Positions 23,813 through 33,510 of a stretch of DNA of 64,000 bases are shown in pieces. Made by a program: the position numbers and the translations under genes. The first letter of the stretch is position 1, and every line of letters begins with the position of its first letter. The notes under the pieces are model-generated. The model had not been told where the DNA came from, made no database searches, and saw only the letters and a list, made by a program, of their open reading frames with translations. Where the stretch lies: NCBI GenBank assembly GCA_029204225.1, contig CM055092.1, forward strand, positions 47,104,777 through 47,168,776, read 5' to 3'. This DNA comes from Diphasiastrum complanatum (Eukaryota; Streptophyta; Lycopodiopsida; Lycopodiales; Lycopodiaceae).

Positions 23813-25581
23813 GCACCTATTCGGATGAGTTCCAGACCTTTTGGATTACATCCAAGAGTGGCAGCTATTATATTATCAACGTCTCTCCTGGGGATCTTCA
23901 GAGCATCGGCTTTCCTAATCTTATAGAGACAATCCATGGAAAGGGCACTAGCTATGATGCCAAGTACTTCACAAAATTTCTGACAGACGACGCCAAAACC
24001 ATTGTCCAAACCAACGACGGGATCGCTATCCGCCTCATCACGGATCCCCATCTATGGGCCGCCTCAGAGATCCTCGTCACCATGGTCGCATACCACCAAG
24101 ATGGATCGCATACCACCGAGCGACCTCTTTTCTCTGACCCTCACCATGGACGATCCCACTCAAAATTACAAGTGGGCTAAGAAGGTAGCAAAGAAGCTGT
24201 GCGGAGCTCTAAAAGCCCGCAAACCAACTACCAAATGTGGGTATCTCCTCCACATGTTGGTCACCAAACAATTGGGGTCTAGGACGGCTGCTGCCATCAA
24301 GGAGCTAGATGATATTCATCCAAGCACAAAAAGCGAGCCACCCCCCAACCGACAACAGAACCGGTCTCACCAGCCCCACCTATTAAGAAGTAGAAAGGGA
24401 AGGCGATCAGCACAGAAGCCGATGCCCCACATGACATTCTATCCAGCGACATCGGGGTGGAATATGCTAAATCCGGAGGGAGCCTTAAACCATCTCAGGT
24501 CCCAAAGGAGGTCCTGGAGCAGCAGGCGGCCTTACTTCACCAGGCCCAACAACGCCAACAAGCAGTAGCAGCAGCAGTAGGCAGCTCCAAAACGACAAGC
24601 ACTTTCGGCTCTGATCCTATGGGCGTGATTCCGTCCACACATGCAATCTTCTCTTCATCACTTGCTCTCACACTCCCACCACCACCCCCACCATTTACTG
24701 CCACCTCCACACCCTCACTAACTCTCAACACAGGCTTCACTTCCACACTTCCACAAAAGCCCTCACTTGTACAAATCTCCACCCTACTTGACTCCATAGT
24801 CAATGTAGATGATTTTGCATTACACTTACTACTTCCATCAACCACTGTCACCACTAACCCAATCCAACAATCTCCACCACGCAGTATCTCCCCACCTCTT
24901 GTACCCCTCAATCCACAATCACCCTCACCTGTCTTTCATACACCTCCGTCTAGCCCTGCTCCTGATTTTCTGCTATTCAACCCAATGCCATATCCTAACT
25001 ACACACGCACCCTCCCTGACATTGGTCCTTGGGAGCAGTTACCCCTTGCAATCCAAAAAACGGTATGGTTGGTGAATGAGCTCCAATACAATCTATTCGG
25101 CACCCTAGGGAGAAAGTATACTATGCGGCAATTCAACGATGGTGCTATGGAGGACCTTCAGAAAGAAAAAGCAAGGCTGGAGGAGGAAAACAAACAACAG
25201 AAGCTGCAGATTTAGAACCTCACGAATTACAATCAACAACAACAACAGATGCTATTCCATCTCCAGAACTAGCTCCAATTGAAGGTATCCAACATGCAGC
25301 AAACCATCGATACCCTCAAAGCTGAAAAGGATGAGGCTATAGCAGATTCACAAGCAACACGTTCCGCTATGAAGGAATAGTTGGAAATGGTGGACTTCAA
25401 CGACTTCGCACCACCAGCTATTCCTGAGGAAACTGCCATTCCAGTGGTGGCCTATCAAACACTGGCCCAAAAACTGAAAGCCACGACGGAGCAACACTCA
25501 AAATTACAACAATCATACATTGCTTTTGTCGAGGCCCTAAACCAGCACATAACCACCCTGGAAGAACGCTTAAAGGCTGCT
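23813..25581 (+). pseudogene. Array unit 2 of the unknown ORF
   Basis: Nearly the same as unit 3. It has a 5-bp loss near 24088 within the ATGGTCGCA region, which breaks the first ORF. The second part is open from 24457 to 25215 (252 residues): a glutamine- and alanine-rich opening, a TLPPPPPPF-containing proline/serine/threonine section, then the coiled coil to a TAG at 25213-25215. Shared stops with the end of unit 1 (TTTAGAACC, AACTAGCTC, GAATAGTTG) mark a recent duplication. Confidence 0.65.
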
Positions 25582-26230
25582 GCACCTATTCGGATGAGTT
25601 CCAGACCTTTTGGATTACATCCAAGAGTGGCAGCTATTATATTATCAACGTCTCTCCTGGGGATCTTCAGAGCATCGGCTTTCCTAATCTCATAGAGACA
25701 ATCCATGGAAAGGGCACTAGCTATGATGCCAAGTACTTCACAAAATTTCTGACAGACGACGCCAAAACCATTGTCCAAACCAACGACGGGATCGCTATCC
25801 GCCTCATCACGGATCCCCATCTATGGGCCGCCTCAGAGATCCTCGTCACCATGGTCGCAGTGCATACCACCAAGATGGATCGCATACCACCGAGCGACCT
25901 CTTTTCTCTGACCCTCACCATGGACGATCCCACTCAAAATTACAAGTGGGCTAAGAAGGTAGCAAAGAAGCTGTGCGGAGCTCTAAAAGCCCGCAAACCA
26001 ACTACCAAATGTGGGTATCTCCTCCACATGTTGGTCACCAAACAATTGGGGTCTAGGACGGCTGCTGCCATCAAGGAGCTAGATGATATTCATCCAAGCA
26101 CAAAAAGCGAGCCACCCCCCAACCGACAACAGAACCGGTCTCACCAGCCCCACCTATTAAGAAGTAGAAAGGGAAGGCGATCAGCACAGAAGCCGATGTC
26201 CCACATGACATTCTATCCAGCGACATCGGG
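25582..26230 (+). pseudogene. Array unit 3, N-terminal ORF part
   Basis: It starts at the common junction and is open in changing frames. The frame 25851-26342 contains MDRIPPSDLFSLTLTMDD, YKWAKKVAKKLCGALKARK and CGYLLHMLVTKQLGS, then runs out of frame after the GCGAGCC at 26106. The shared TAG after PPIKK lies at 26165-26167 in the other frame. It is the part homologous to residues 69-248 of the inverted copy. Confidence 0.6.
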
Positions 26231-27625
26231 GTGGAATATGCTAAATCCGGAGGGAGCCTTAAACCATCTCAGGTCCCAAAGGAGGTCTTGGAGCAGCAGG
26301 CGGCCTTACTTCACCAGGCCCAACAACGCCAACAAGCAGTAGCAGCAGCAGTAGGCAGCTCCAAAACGACAAGCACTTTCGGCTCTGATCCTATGGGAGT
26401 GATTCCGTCCACACATGCAATCTTCTCTCCATCACTTGCTCTCACACTCCCACCACCACCCCCACCATTTACTGCCACCTCCACACCCTCACTAACTCTC
26501 AACACAGGCTTCACTTCCACACTTCCACAAAAGCCCTCACTTGTACAAATCTCCACCCTACTTGACTCCATAGTCAATTTAGATGATTTTGCATTACACT
26601 TACTACTTCCATCAACCACTGTCACCACTAACCCAATCCAACAATCTCCACCACACAGTATCTCCCCACCTCTTGTACCCCTCAATCCACAATCACCCTC
26701 ACCTGTCTTTCATACACCTCCGTCTAGCCTTGCTCCTGATTTTCTGCTATTCAACCCAATGCCATATCCTAACTACACACGCACCCTCCCTGACATTGGT
26801 CCTTGGGAGCAGTTACCCCTTGCAATCCAAAAAACGGTATGGTTGGTGAATGAGCTCCAATACAATCTATTCGGCACCATAGGGAGAAAGTATACTATGT
26901 GGAAATTCAACGATGGTGCTATGGCGGACCTTCAGAAAGAAAAAACAAGGCTGGAGGAGGAAAACAAACAACAGAAGCTGCAGATCCAGAACCTCACGAA
27001 TTACAATCAACAACAACAACAGATGCTATTCCATCTCCAGAACCAGCTCCAATTGAAGGTATCCAACATGCAGCAAACCATCGATATCCTCAAAGTTGAA
27101 AAGGATGAGGCTATAGCAGATTCACAAGCAACACGTTCCACTATGAAGGAACAGTTGGAAATGGTGGACTTCAACGACTTCGCACCACCAGCTATTCCTG
27201 AGGAAACTGCCATTCCAGTGGTGGCCTATCAAACGCTGGCCCAAAAGCTGAAAGCCACGACGGAGCAACACTCAAAATTACAACAATCATACATTGCTTC
27301 TGTCGAGGCCCTAAACCAGCACATAACCACCCTGGAAGAACGCTTAAAGGCTGCTGTCCAGTCGACATCGTCGGTTCATGCAAAGCACACCCAATTCCAT
27401 GATTCGGGACACCACTTTGATGGACTAGATGGTGGAGATGGAGCAAGATTCCAACAACCTCCTCCTGCAACTCAAGGCTCCGCATTTCAAGGCCAACCCC
27501 TAGGGCAAGGAGCTCAAACACCAACCAATCCGTCAGGCTCTGGGGGTACCAGCTCCCAACATTATCTTTTCCCTTCCACCACTTCTAACCCTCTCGACAC
27601 CACTAACCCCACCTTCATTCCATGA
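26231..27625 (+). CDS. Unrecognised coiled-coil protein of a mobile element, longest copy
   Basis: I do not recognise the family. This is the longest surviving frame (464 residues if read from the GTG at 26231; the true start may be upstream). In order: a glutamine-rich opening (about residues 18-45), a low-complexity S/T/P section with TLPPPPPPF (about 65-175), a short conserved segment MPYPNYTRTLPDIGPW with a following WLVNELQYNLF (about 176-220), a long coiled coil rich in E, K and Q (about 228-310), a second helical segment (about 335-378) and a glycine/serine-rich tail unique to this unit. No catalytic motif is seen. In the same frame, past stops TGA 27623-27625 and TAA 27656-27658, a further 250-residue domain follows. 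The position just before a 3' LTR suggests an additional retroelement ORF; a captured host gene is the alternative. Confidence 0.55.
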   Translation: MEYAKSGGSLKPSQVPKEVLEQQAALLHQAQQRQQAVAAAVGSSKTTSTFGSDPMGVIPSTHAIFSPSLALTLPPPPPPFTATSTPSLTLNTGFTSTLPQKPSLVQISTLLDSIVNLDDFALHLLLPSTTVTTNPIQQSPPHSISPPLVPLNPQSPSPVFHTPPSSLAPDFLLFNPMPYPNYTRTLPDIGPWEQLPLAIQKTVWLVNELQYNLFGTIGRKYTMWKFNDGAMADLQKEKTRLEEENKQQKLQIQNLTNYNQQQQQMLFHLQNQLQLKVSNMQQTIDILKVEKDEAIADSQATRSTMKEQLEMVDFNDFAPPAIPEETAIPVVAYQTLAQKLKATTEQHSKLQQSYIASVEALNQHITTLEERLKAAVQSTSSVHAKHTQFHDSGHHFDGLDGGDGARFQQPPPATQGSAFQGQPLGQGAQTPTNPSGSGGTSSQHYLFPSTTSNPLDTTNPTFIP

Positions 27626-27748
27626 CAATTTTCTCCTGAGTCACAAAGAATTGCATAAGCTAACCCCTCGCCTCCTCTCTCTCCTGAACCCGATCGACAA
27701 ACCCAATACGAGATTGCCTCTGAAGCACCAACCATTCGGCACAGAATC

Positions 27749-28498
27749 ATGCCCATAGAACCAAGCAAGGAGTTGCGCGCCTCTCAGGAGTTTGCAAAGA
27801 AGTATCCAACAACGAAAGAGCGAGTTGGCTACATACTGCCAGATTTGGACCAGTGTCAGACACATAAAGCAGCAGTCAAACTCCTGGATCCACAACCTCT
27901 CTGGCGTCATCAGCTCTTCCTGCAAAGTAAGACCTCAATGGCACGGTATCTCGAAGCTCCCTCCTACATGCGCACCAATCCTTATTACTATCCAGTAGCG
28001 AGGCGAGAACCATTTCCTACCACCAAGGTCAAGAACAGAATCTTTTGGCCTAAGCTCACAGGCGTGGATACTAGCAACTTAGCCGAAGACATGGTCACCA
28101 ATTGGCGAGTATTCTACCAGAAGCACCATGGCGATCCTGATCGCGACGTCAGATATTTTGCGGATAATTGCGGCATGGTGGCATTTCTAGCAGAACTTAG
28201 AGGCTTTTGGGATCGAGGGTTACCCCCAATCACCCTTGATATCAATAAACCCTTACGAACGCAAGACGACCATATCAACGTTGCAAGGCTCTATTTTCGC
28301 GCTGCACTCACTTCCGCCCTGCATGTTGATATGGTGGAGCTATGGAAAACCCATAACTTTCTCCAGGGTATGGTCTATTATTACAAACCCATGCCCTTCC
28401 TGAACAAATTACGGTGGCAAATGATGGAGGGCATCGGCACGACAATCTACCACTCCCGACAACAACAGTCTCACCTCCAAGAAGCACAAAAGATCTAG
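27749..28498 (+). CDS. Unrecognised C-terminal domain of the unknown element ORF
   Basis: This 249-residue frame is in phase with 26231-27625 and separated from it only by two stops, so it is probably the C-terminal part of the same ancestral protein. It has a compact, aromatic-rich, globular composition: ERVGYILPDLDQ, LWRHQLFLQSK, YMRTNPYYYPVARRE, IFWPKLTGVD, RYFADNCGMVAFLAELRGFW and LYFRAALTSALHVDMVELW. No zinc knuckle, protease, RT or integrase motif is present, and no signal peptide or membrane helix is evident. It ends 54 bp before a probable LTR. I see a faint likeness to the minus-strand ORF at 11107-10673. Confidence 0.55.
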   Translation: MPIEPSKELRASQEFAKKYPTTKERVGYILPDLDQCQTHKAAVKLLDPQPLWRHQLFLQSKTSMARYLEAPSYMRTNPYYYPVARREPFPTTKVKNRIFWPKLTGVDTSNLAEDMVTNWRVFYQKHHGDPDRDVRYFADNCGMVAFLAELRGFWDRGLPPITLDINKPLRTQDDHINVARLYFRAALTSALHVDMVELWKTHNFLQGMVYYYKPMPFLNKLRWQMMEGIGTTIYHSRQQQSHLQEAQKI

Positions 28499-28535
28499 GA
28501 CGAAAAGGCGTCGATTGGTGTGGGACCACCAATCC

Positions 28536-28552
28536 AATAAGGATGGGGATAA
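28536..28552 (+). other. Probable polypurine tract
   Basis: AATAAGGATGGGGATAA lies directly before TGTCAGCAAC, which has the form of an LTR start. It marks the 3' end of the interior that holds the unknown ORF. Confidence 0.55.
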
Positions 28553-29500
28553 TGTCAGCAACTATGCTAACACAGAAAAAATAAAAAAAATGAAAGAAAT
28601 AAAACTCTGTGGCATGTGTTTTGTAAGACCACGTATGAGTATCTGTCAATAAACTTCAGCCATGGCATGTGTTTTGTAAGTCCATGAGTAGAAGCTTAAA
28701 TAATAATAAAATAGCTTAAACTTAGATTTAGAACTTAGACTTAAGAAACTTAAGAATAGAAATATTTTATCTTAAGTTTTCCTAAGTTAAGAAATTTGAA
28801 GTTCTAAATCCTAAGTTAGAAGTTCTAGAAAGGCTAGAAACAGATTAGTCCCATAAGTTAGTAGACACTTATGGAAGACCCTCCTTGCCATAAAAGGAGA
28901 GGTATCTGCATTGTAAACAACACTTTTGAGATTAAGCTATCTTGCTCTCTATTTTGGAGAATTATCATTCTATTTCATTTGTGTTCCCCTTGGAAACGTG
29001 CATAGCTTGAGGGAAGGTGCTCGGGCCTCCTCTTGCCTCCTTTTCATCGGTTTTATTGTGGCATGTTCATTATTGCTTATTTGCTTAGTATTAGCCGCAA
29101 TCTCATATTATTACCCTTTGGGCGTTAATCTAGGATTTAGTTTAATCACCTTGCTAGTTGGGTAAGACTTAGTAAGGTCTTGTATTTTGTCATCTTAGTT
29201 AATTTCATTTCTATTTCGAGCACTAGTTGGGTAAGCCTTAGTGCTTCATCATTGTTTTGGGTTATGCAGGGATTTAGGGGTAACGTAGCCATCATCTGCT
29301 TCATAGCAGGATTTCTGGGCCAGAAGCGTAATAGGCAGCCGATTAATCAGTGGGGAAGGGCATGTGCAGGAAGCGTGCAGGCAGTTGATCAATCAGTGGG
29401 GAAGGGCGTTTGCAGGAAGCGTGCATTTGGTTTTGTGGCGAGGCAGCTGGACCATTTTTCCAGCGATGGCAGCATGAGAGTACTTAGGGCTTTCGAATGG
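28553..29500 (+). repeat. Probable 3' LTR of the unknown-ORF element, right end unresolved
   Basis: It starts TGTCAGCAAC after a purine tract. It holds a TATA-like CCATAAAAGGAGAGG near 28889 and a pyrimidine-rich transcribed-looking region after it. A long imperfect palindrome lies at 28715-28820. No second copy of this LTR is in the window, so the call rests on position and on the TG start. Confidence 0.5.
28715..28820. repeat. AT-rich imperfect palindrome
   Basis: Inner arms AAACTTAAGA (28746-28755) and TCTTAAGTTT (28770-28779) are exact complements. Outer arms around 28715-28736 and 28798-28819 also pair well (GATTTAGAACTT with AAGTTCTAAATC). The transcript could form a hairpin of about 45 bp with gaps. 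Confidence 0.7.
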
Positions 29501-29502
29501 TA

Positions 29503-29553
29503 GGTAGGGTTAGGGTAGATGAGGGTAGGGTAGACGAGGGTAGGGTTAGGTTT
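29503..29553 (+). repeat. G-rich tract with telomere-like words
   Basis: TAGGG and TTAGGG words recur about seven times with short spacers. The pattern resembles decayed telomere repeat and could fold as a G-quadruplex, but the plant unit TTTAGGG is not cleanly repeated. A poly-A run follows at 29562-29575. Confidence 0.55.
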
Positions 29554-29579
29554 ATATTATTTAAAAAAAAAAAAAAGCT

Positions 29580-30104
29580 TCAAAATGCAAGAACTGGGAA
29601 AATTTTACAAAGGAAAGAACTTCAGAAATGAAAGATTGAGGTGCTTCTCTCCCAAATTTCCTACTCAAACTAGAATTTGACCTCTTCCACAAGATTTCTC
29701 ATATCTCAATCAATTCTCAACCAAATTGGCTGAAAATTGGCTCAGATTCAAGCTAAGACTGAGATCTACAATTAGATGAATTATGATCACAAACTTCGCC
29801 CAAAAGTACAGCCAAAAATGGAGAAAAACAGACTGCAAAAACTATCACTAACTAAAATTGGAAAGAAAACACTAAAATGGCCATAACTTGGTCATTATAG
29901 CTCCAAATCAAAAAATCTCAGTACCTCCAGAAAGCAAAGAGAGAGATCTATTGATATACAACAAGAAACTACACAGAAAATGAAAATTAGATGGTAAAAA
30001 ACTGAATCAAATCTTGCTAGAAATTGAAAAATCAAGAAAACTAAAACAAGAAACTCTACCAAATTAAACAAAATCCACCAAATCTAATGGGGAAAGGATC
30101 TGAT
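29580..30104 (-). other. AT-rich leader-like stretch of a minus-strand copia element
   Basis: No open frame or motif is seen. Its place next to the minus-strand primer site at 30105 suggests the 5' leader of a copia element whose coding part is lost. Confidence 0.4.
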
Positions 30105-30116
30105 GCTCTGATACCA
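30105..30116 (-). other. Copia primer-binding site, minus strand
   Basis: The minus strand reads TGGTATCAGAGC exactly. An LTR-like start TGTCATGTGCC lies at 30121 on the plus strand, so the LTR lies to the right. Confidence 0.6.
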
Positions 30117-30120
30117 AAGT

Positions 30121-30649
30121 TGTCATGTGCCAACCTTAGTATTCAAACATCTAATTCATTCATTAAACATCAAATTACAATGGAAATGCAAGAAATCAAG
30201 AAACTAGTAAAAAATCAAGAAGATAGCTAAAAGTAGCAAAAAGTAAGGTATCTTTATTCATAATTATTGATCATTCACAAGATAGGGCTTGATTCTAGAG
30301 CATGATCATAGCTCTCATGTGATTTTAGGCACATGAACCACTTTCTTCATAAAAAAAGCTCTCCAAGAGAAGCTCCAAGATCTCTTAAAACTCAAAATTA
30401 CAAAATGAACAATAGCCTCCAAATTTAGCACGACCTCAACTATTTATATGGTCATTTGTGCCTCTACTATAAGTTTGGGGCCTTATTTAGCTAAATTGGG
30501 CCTTATAACCATTATTACAATTCCGCTATTCTCAATTATAGCGAGGTTGTTCGAACCACTTTATTAACTGTCCTATTGACTACTTCTAATCTAATTTAGC
30601 TCCATGGCTATATTTGGCAATTCATTAGTAAGCTCATGGGCTAATTACA
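30121..30649 (-). repeat. Probable copia LTR, minus strand, interrupting copia B2
   Basis: It starts TGTCATGTG and could end in CTAATTACA at 30649, just before recognisable copia B2 integrase sequence. That placement implies either insertion into B2 or a rearrangement that removed the 5' part of B2. The right end is not certain. Confidence 0.45.
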
Positions 30650-30662
30650 TGCAGCACATGAC

Positions 30663-31320
30663 AAAAGCCTTCTATTTCATGGTCTTTATTGATGATATGT
30701 CACGTAAGACATGGATTTACTTCTTGAAGAAGAAATCGGATGCATTTGACAATCTCAAAAGCTTCAAAGCATTGGGCAAAAATCAGACAGGTAGGAAGAT
30801 CAAAGTTCTAAGATCAGATAGTGGAGGTGAGTACAAGTCTAATGACTTCAATGATCTTTGTGATCAATGTGGAATCAAAAGACAATTTACGCAAGCTCAT
30901 ACTCCTGCTCTAAGTGGTGTAGCTGAGCGCAAGAATCATACGATTGTGGAAAGTGCCAAATCTATGCTAGCTGAGATGAAACTACTAAAAGATTTTTGGT
31001 CAGAAGCATGTAGTACGACAATCTATCTTCAAAATAGAAGTCCTACCATTGCCATACCAAAGATAACACCTGAGGAGGCATTCACAAAGAAGAAGCCAAA
31101 GGTGAACCATTTGTGAATCTTTGGATGTAAGGCCTTTGTACACATTCCTAAGGAAGAGAGACGTAAACTTGATGTGAAAGCTATCAAGTGTATATTCCTA
31201 GGATATGATGATCGTGTGAAGGGCTATAGATGTTTTGATCCAGTGAAAAACAAAATGCATGTAAGCCGTGATGTCATCTTTGATGAATCCAAAATGTATA
31301 AAGCACAACGCAAGATTGGT
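30663..31320 (+). pseudogene. Copia B2 integrase core and C-terminal part
   Basis: The open part to 31116 carries FIDDMSRKTWIYFLKKKSDA, LRSDSGGEYKSNDF and GVAERKNHTIVES; the glutamate of the catalytic triad is intact, unlike B1. A TGA at 31114-31116 is followed in the same frame by IFGCKAFVHIPKEERRKLDVK, FLGYDD and VSRDVIFDE. The beginning of the domain, including the first catalytic aspartate, is cut off at about 30660. The family uses this enzyme to insert cDNA; this copy cannot. Confidence 0.85.
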
Positions 31321-31331
31321 GATCAAAGGGT

Positions 31332-31830
31332 ATGCGCAAAGTGACGCATGAGGGTTTACCTGAGTTGTGTGGCTATGTGGATGCGGATTGGGGAGGTGAC
31401 TATGATGATCGTAGAACCACCACAGGGTATGTATTCCAGCTTTGTGGTAGTTGCTTTTCCTGGTCTAGTAAGAAGCAAAGTACAATTGCTCTATCCACCA
31501 CAGAAGCAGAGTATAAGACAATGTGTAGTGCAGCACATGAAGCTATATGGTTGAGACAAATCTTGGAAGAAGTTGGCATGAAGCAGAAAAAACCCACAAC
31601 TATACATGGCGACAGTCAGAGTGGCATTCAGCTAGCAAAGAATTTAGTGTTCCATGCGAGAACCAAACACACACTTTATACGTGAGAGGTTGTTGAGTCG
31701 TGAAATTCATGTTGTTCATTATAGTACAGAAGAACAACTAGCTGATATTTTCACTAAGCCACTTGTTGGAGAAAAGTTTGACAAGTTTAGATTAAAGCTT
31801 TCTGTACTTAAAGTTTGTTGACTTTAAAGC
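31332..31830 (+). pseudogene. Copia B2 RNase H domain
   Basis: The frame 31332-31685 shows [51 protein letters not shown] and TKHT. A frame break at about 31680 precedes VHYSTEEQLADIFTKPL (31714-31764). It is joined to the integrase remnant through a short stretch (about 31291-31321) that matches 56535-56565 in B1, so the whole RT palm is deleted. Confidence 0.85.
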
Positions 31831-31875
31831 TATGTATATGACTGTATAAAAAGTAGACTCTACTTTAAGGGAGAG

Positions 31876-32145
31876 AGTTAGAAAGTAGAATCATTGTGCT
31901 ACTGTACTGTGGGTCCTATCAGTCAATAAGGATCAGTTGGCCTCGCCACGAGGCAAGTCGATGGGATACGCGTCCCGCCAATAGCAAACTAGGTCATTCA
32001 TGGGTTGCCTCAGTGAACAACTATATGTATAGTGTAATTTCATTTTGAGAAATACAGTTGTTATGTGAGCTTGTTGTGGAGAGTGTCTTCTGTTTGTGTT
32101 ACTGTGTAGCATGATCTGTGTTCCTGTTTGAAGCAAATTCTAAGT
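31876..32145 (+). repeat. 3' LTR of copia B2
   Basis: It matches 44989-45262 along its length: AGTTAGAA at the start, CTACTGTACTGTGGGTCC, GGCCTCGCCACGAGGCAAG, and TTCTAAGT at the end. It is preceded by the purine tract TTAAGGGAGAG. The ends are inverted (TTAGAA and TTCTAA) but do not show the usual TG and CA. It breaks directly into copia A2 RT sequence. Confidence 0.85.
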
Positions 32146-32378
32146 CAAGACAACATATCTCAATGGAGTTATTGAAGAAGACATTTACATGGTGCAACCC
32201 AAAGGTTATATTATCAAGAGTAAACACAATCATGTGTTTCAACTCCATAAGGCACTTTATGGCTTGAAGTAATTTGTTTGAGCATGGTTTCAAAGGATCA
32301 ATACTTTCGTTATTGATCACGCCTACACACCTAGCTCTTCAGATTCAAATGTTTACTTCAAGACTGTAGTGTCGTCAA
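32146..32378 (+). pseudogene. Copia A2 reverse transcriptase scrap
   Basis: The frame reads GVIEEDIYMVQPKGYI, LHKALYGLK and then, past two stops, AWFQRIN and NVYFK. It corresponds to A1 at about 4010-4215 and is a related copy. It is flanked by the B2 LTR on the left and a GyL LTR on the right, so both elements probably landed in or next to it. Confidence 0.75.
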
Positions 32379-32521
32379 TGTATCATAGGGTCCGAACGCT
32401 GGGAGCATCAACCCCGCCTCAACTAGCATAACACAAAGAAGAGGGAGAGAGAGAAAGAAAGCCCAAATAGCGAGATGTTTGGGAGGTCCGAGCACCTTTC
32501 CCAAACTATTCGGTCGCAACT

Positions 32522-32647
<126 letters not shown>

Positions 32648-32705
32648 TCCTAGGTTGAGAAAGGCTTTGGGGGCTCGAGCACCTACCCAAAGCTATTCAG
32701 TCCCA

Positions 32706-32846
<141 letters not shown>

Positions 32847-33322
32847 TGGAGATAGAAATAGAAAGAGCTAGAGCTTTATTAAGAATAGAGATAATGCTTT
32901 ACAATGGAAAATGGCCTCTGTATATAGTTGAGAGGGAAGGCCATCTTGGATCTCATTGGCCCTTTCTAATTGGCTAGAATCCTACTCTTAGCCGTTAAAA
33001 CTAAAATGATTGCAATATAATGGTTCAATAAGAAGAGGACCAAACTCACATGATTCATGTGAGATTCTCTCAACTTAGAACCATGTAACTTGACTTTGGA
33101 GTTTTCTATTATTTTATTCTATTTAGGCCTAAGTCTTTTATTCAAGTTCTACCTAGCCATTTTGCGTGCTCATTGGGTTGGGCTTACACACGCAGGATGC
33201 CAGTGCCCTCGCACTGATTATTCTTACTATACAATGGCGAGGCCCACTAGTAGAGCTTGGCCAACAGTATTTTAAGTGGCGGGACCCACTTAATTATTTG
33301 TATACTGGAAATACCCACAACA

Positions 33323-33340
33323 GGGTCCTCCGCCCAAAGT
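33323..33340 (-). other. Polypurine tract of the GyL element
   Basis: The minus strand reads ACTTTGGGCGGAGGACCC immediately before the LTR start TGTTG. Confidence 0.7.
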
Positions 33341-33510
33341 AGTGCCGGTGTCTCGGCACTATGCTTGCATTTGTTGTGGAGGAGCGCTGTTGTCGGTTCA
33401 TTTATTGTTGGGCCATGGATGCTTTAGGAAAGGCATGGATATAATTCGCTCACATAAAACCTGAGGCTTTATTGGTTGTTGATCAAGAAGAACTTGGACT
33501 TGCCAGATTT

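Larger units (their letters stand above)
21322..27354 (+). repeat. Tandem array of about 1.77-kb units of an unrecognised ORF
   Basis: One partial unit (21322-22041) and three full units (22042-23812, 23813-25581, 25582-27354) lie head to tail. Every internal junction is the same: sequence ending LEERLKA runs into CACCTATTCGG, which in the inverted copy belongs inside the N-terminal ORF. This identical junction means one illegitimate join followed by unequal exchange. The units are about 95-99 percent alike by eye; units 2 and 3 are the closest pair. Confidence 0.9.
30653..32145 (+). mobile_element. Copia retrotransposon B2, 5'-truncated and internally deleted
   Basis: It is closely related to B1 (55.28-57.2 kb). 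It keeps the integrase core (30663-31300), a 30-base island of RT sequence, RNase H (31332-31800), a purine tract and its 3' LTR (31876-32145). Most of the RT is missing through two deletions. Confidence 0.88.

Noticed and set aside
22771-24911. Minus-strand frames of 120-124 residues recurring in each array unit
   Set aside because: They are antisense to the S/T/P-rich coding part and repeat only because the units repeat; composition is that of a complement of proline/serine codons.
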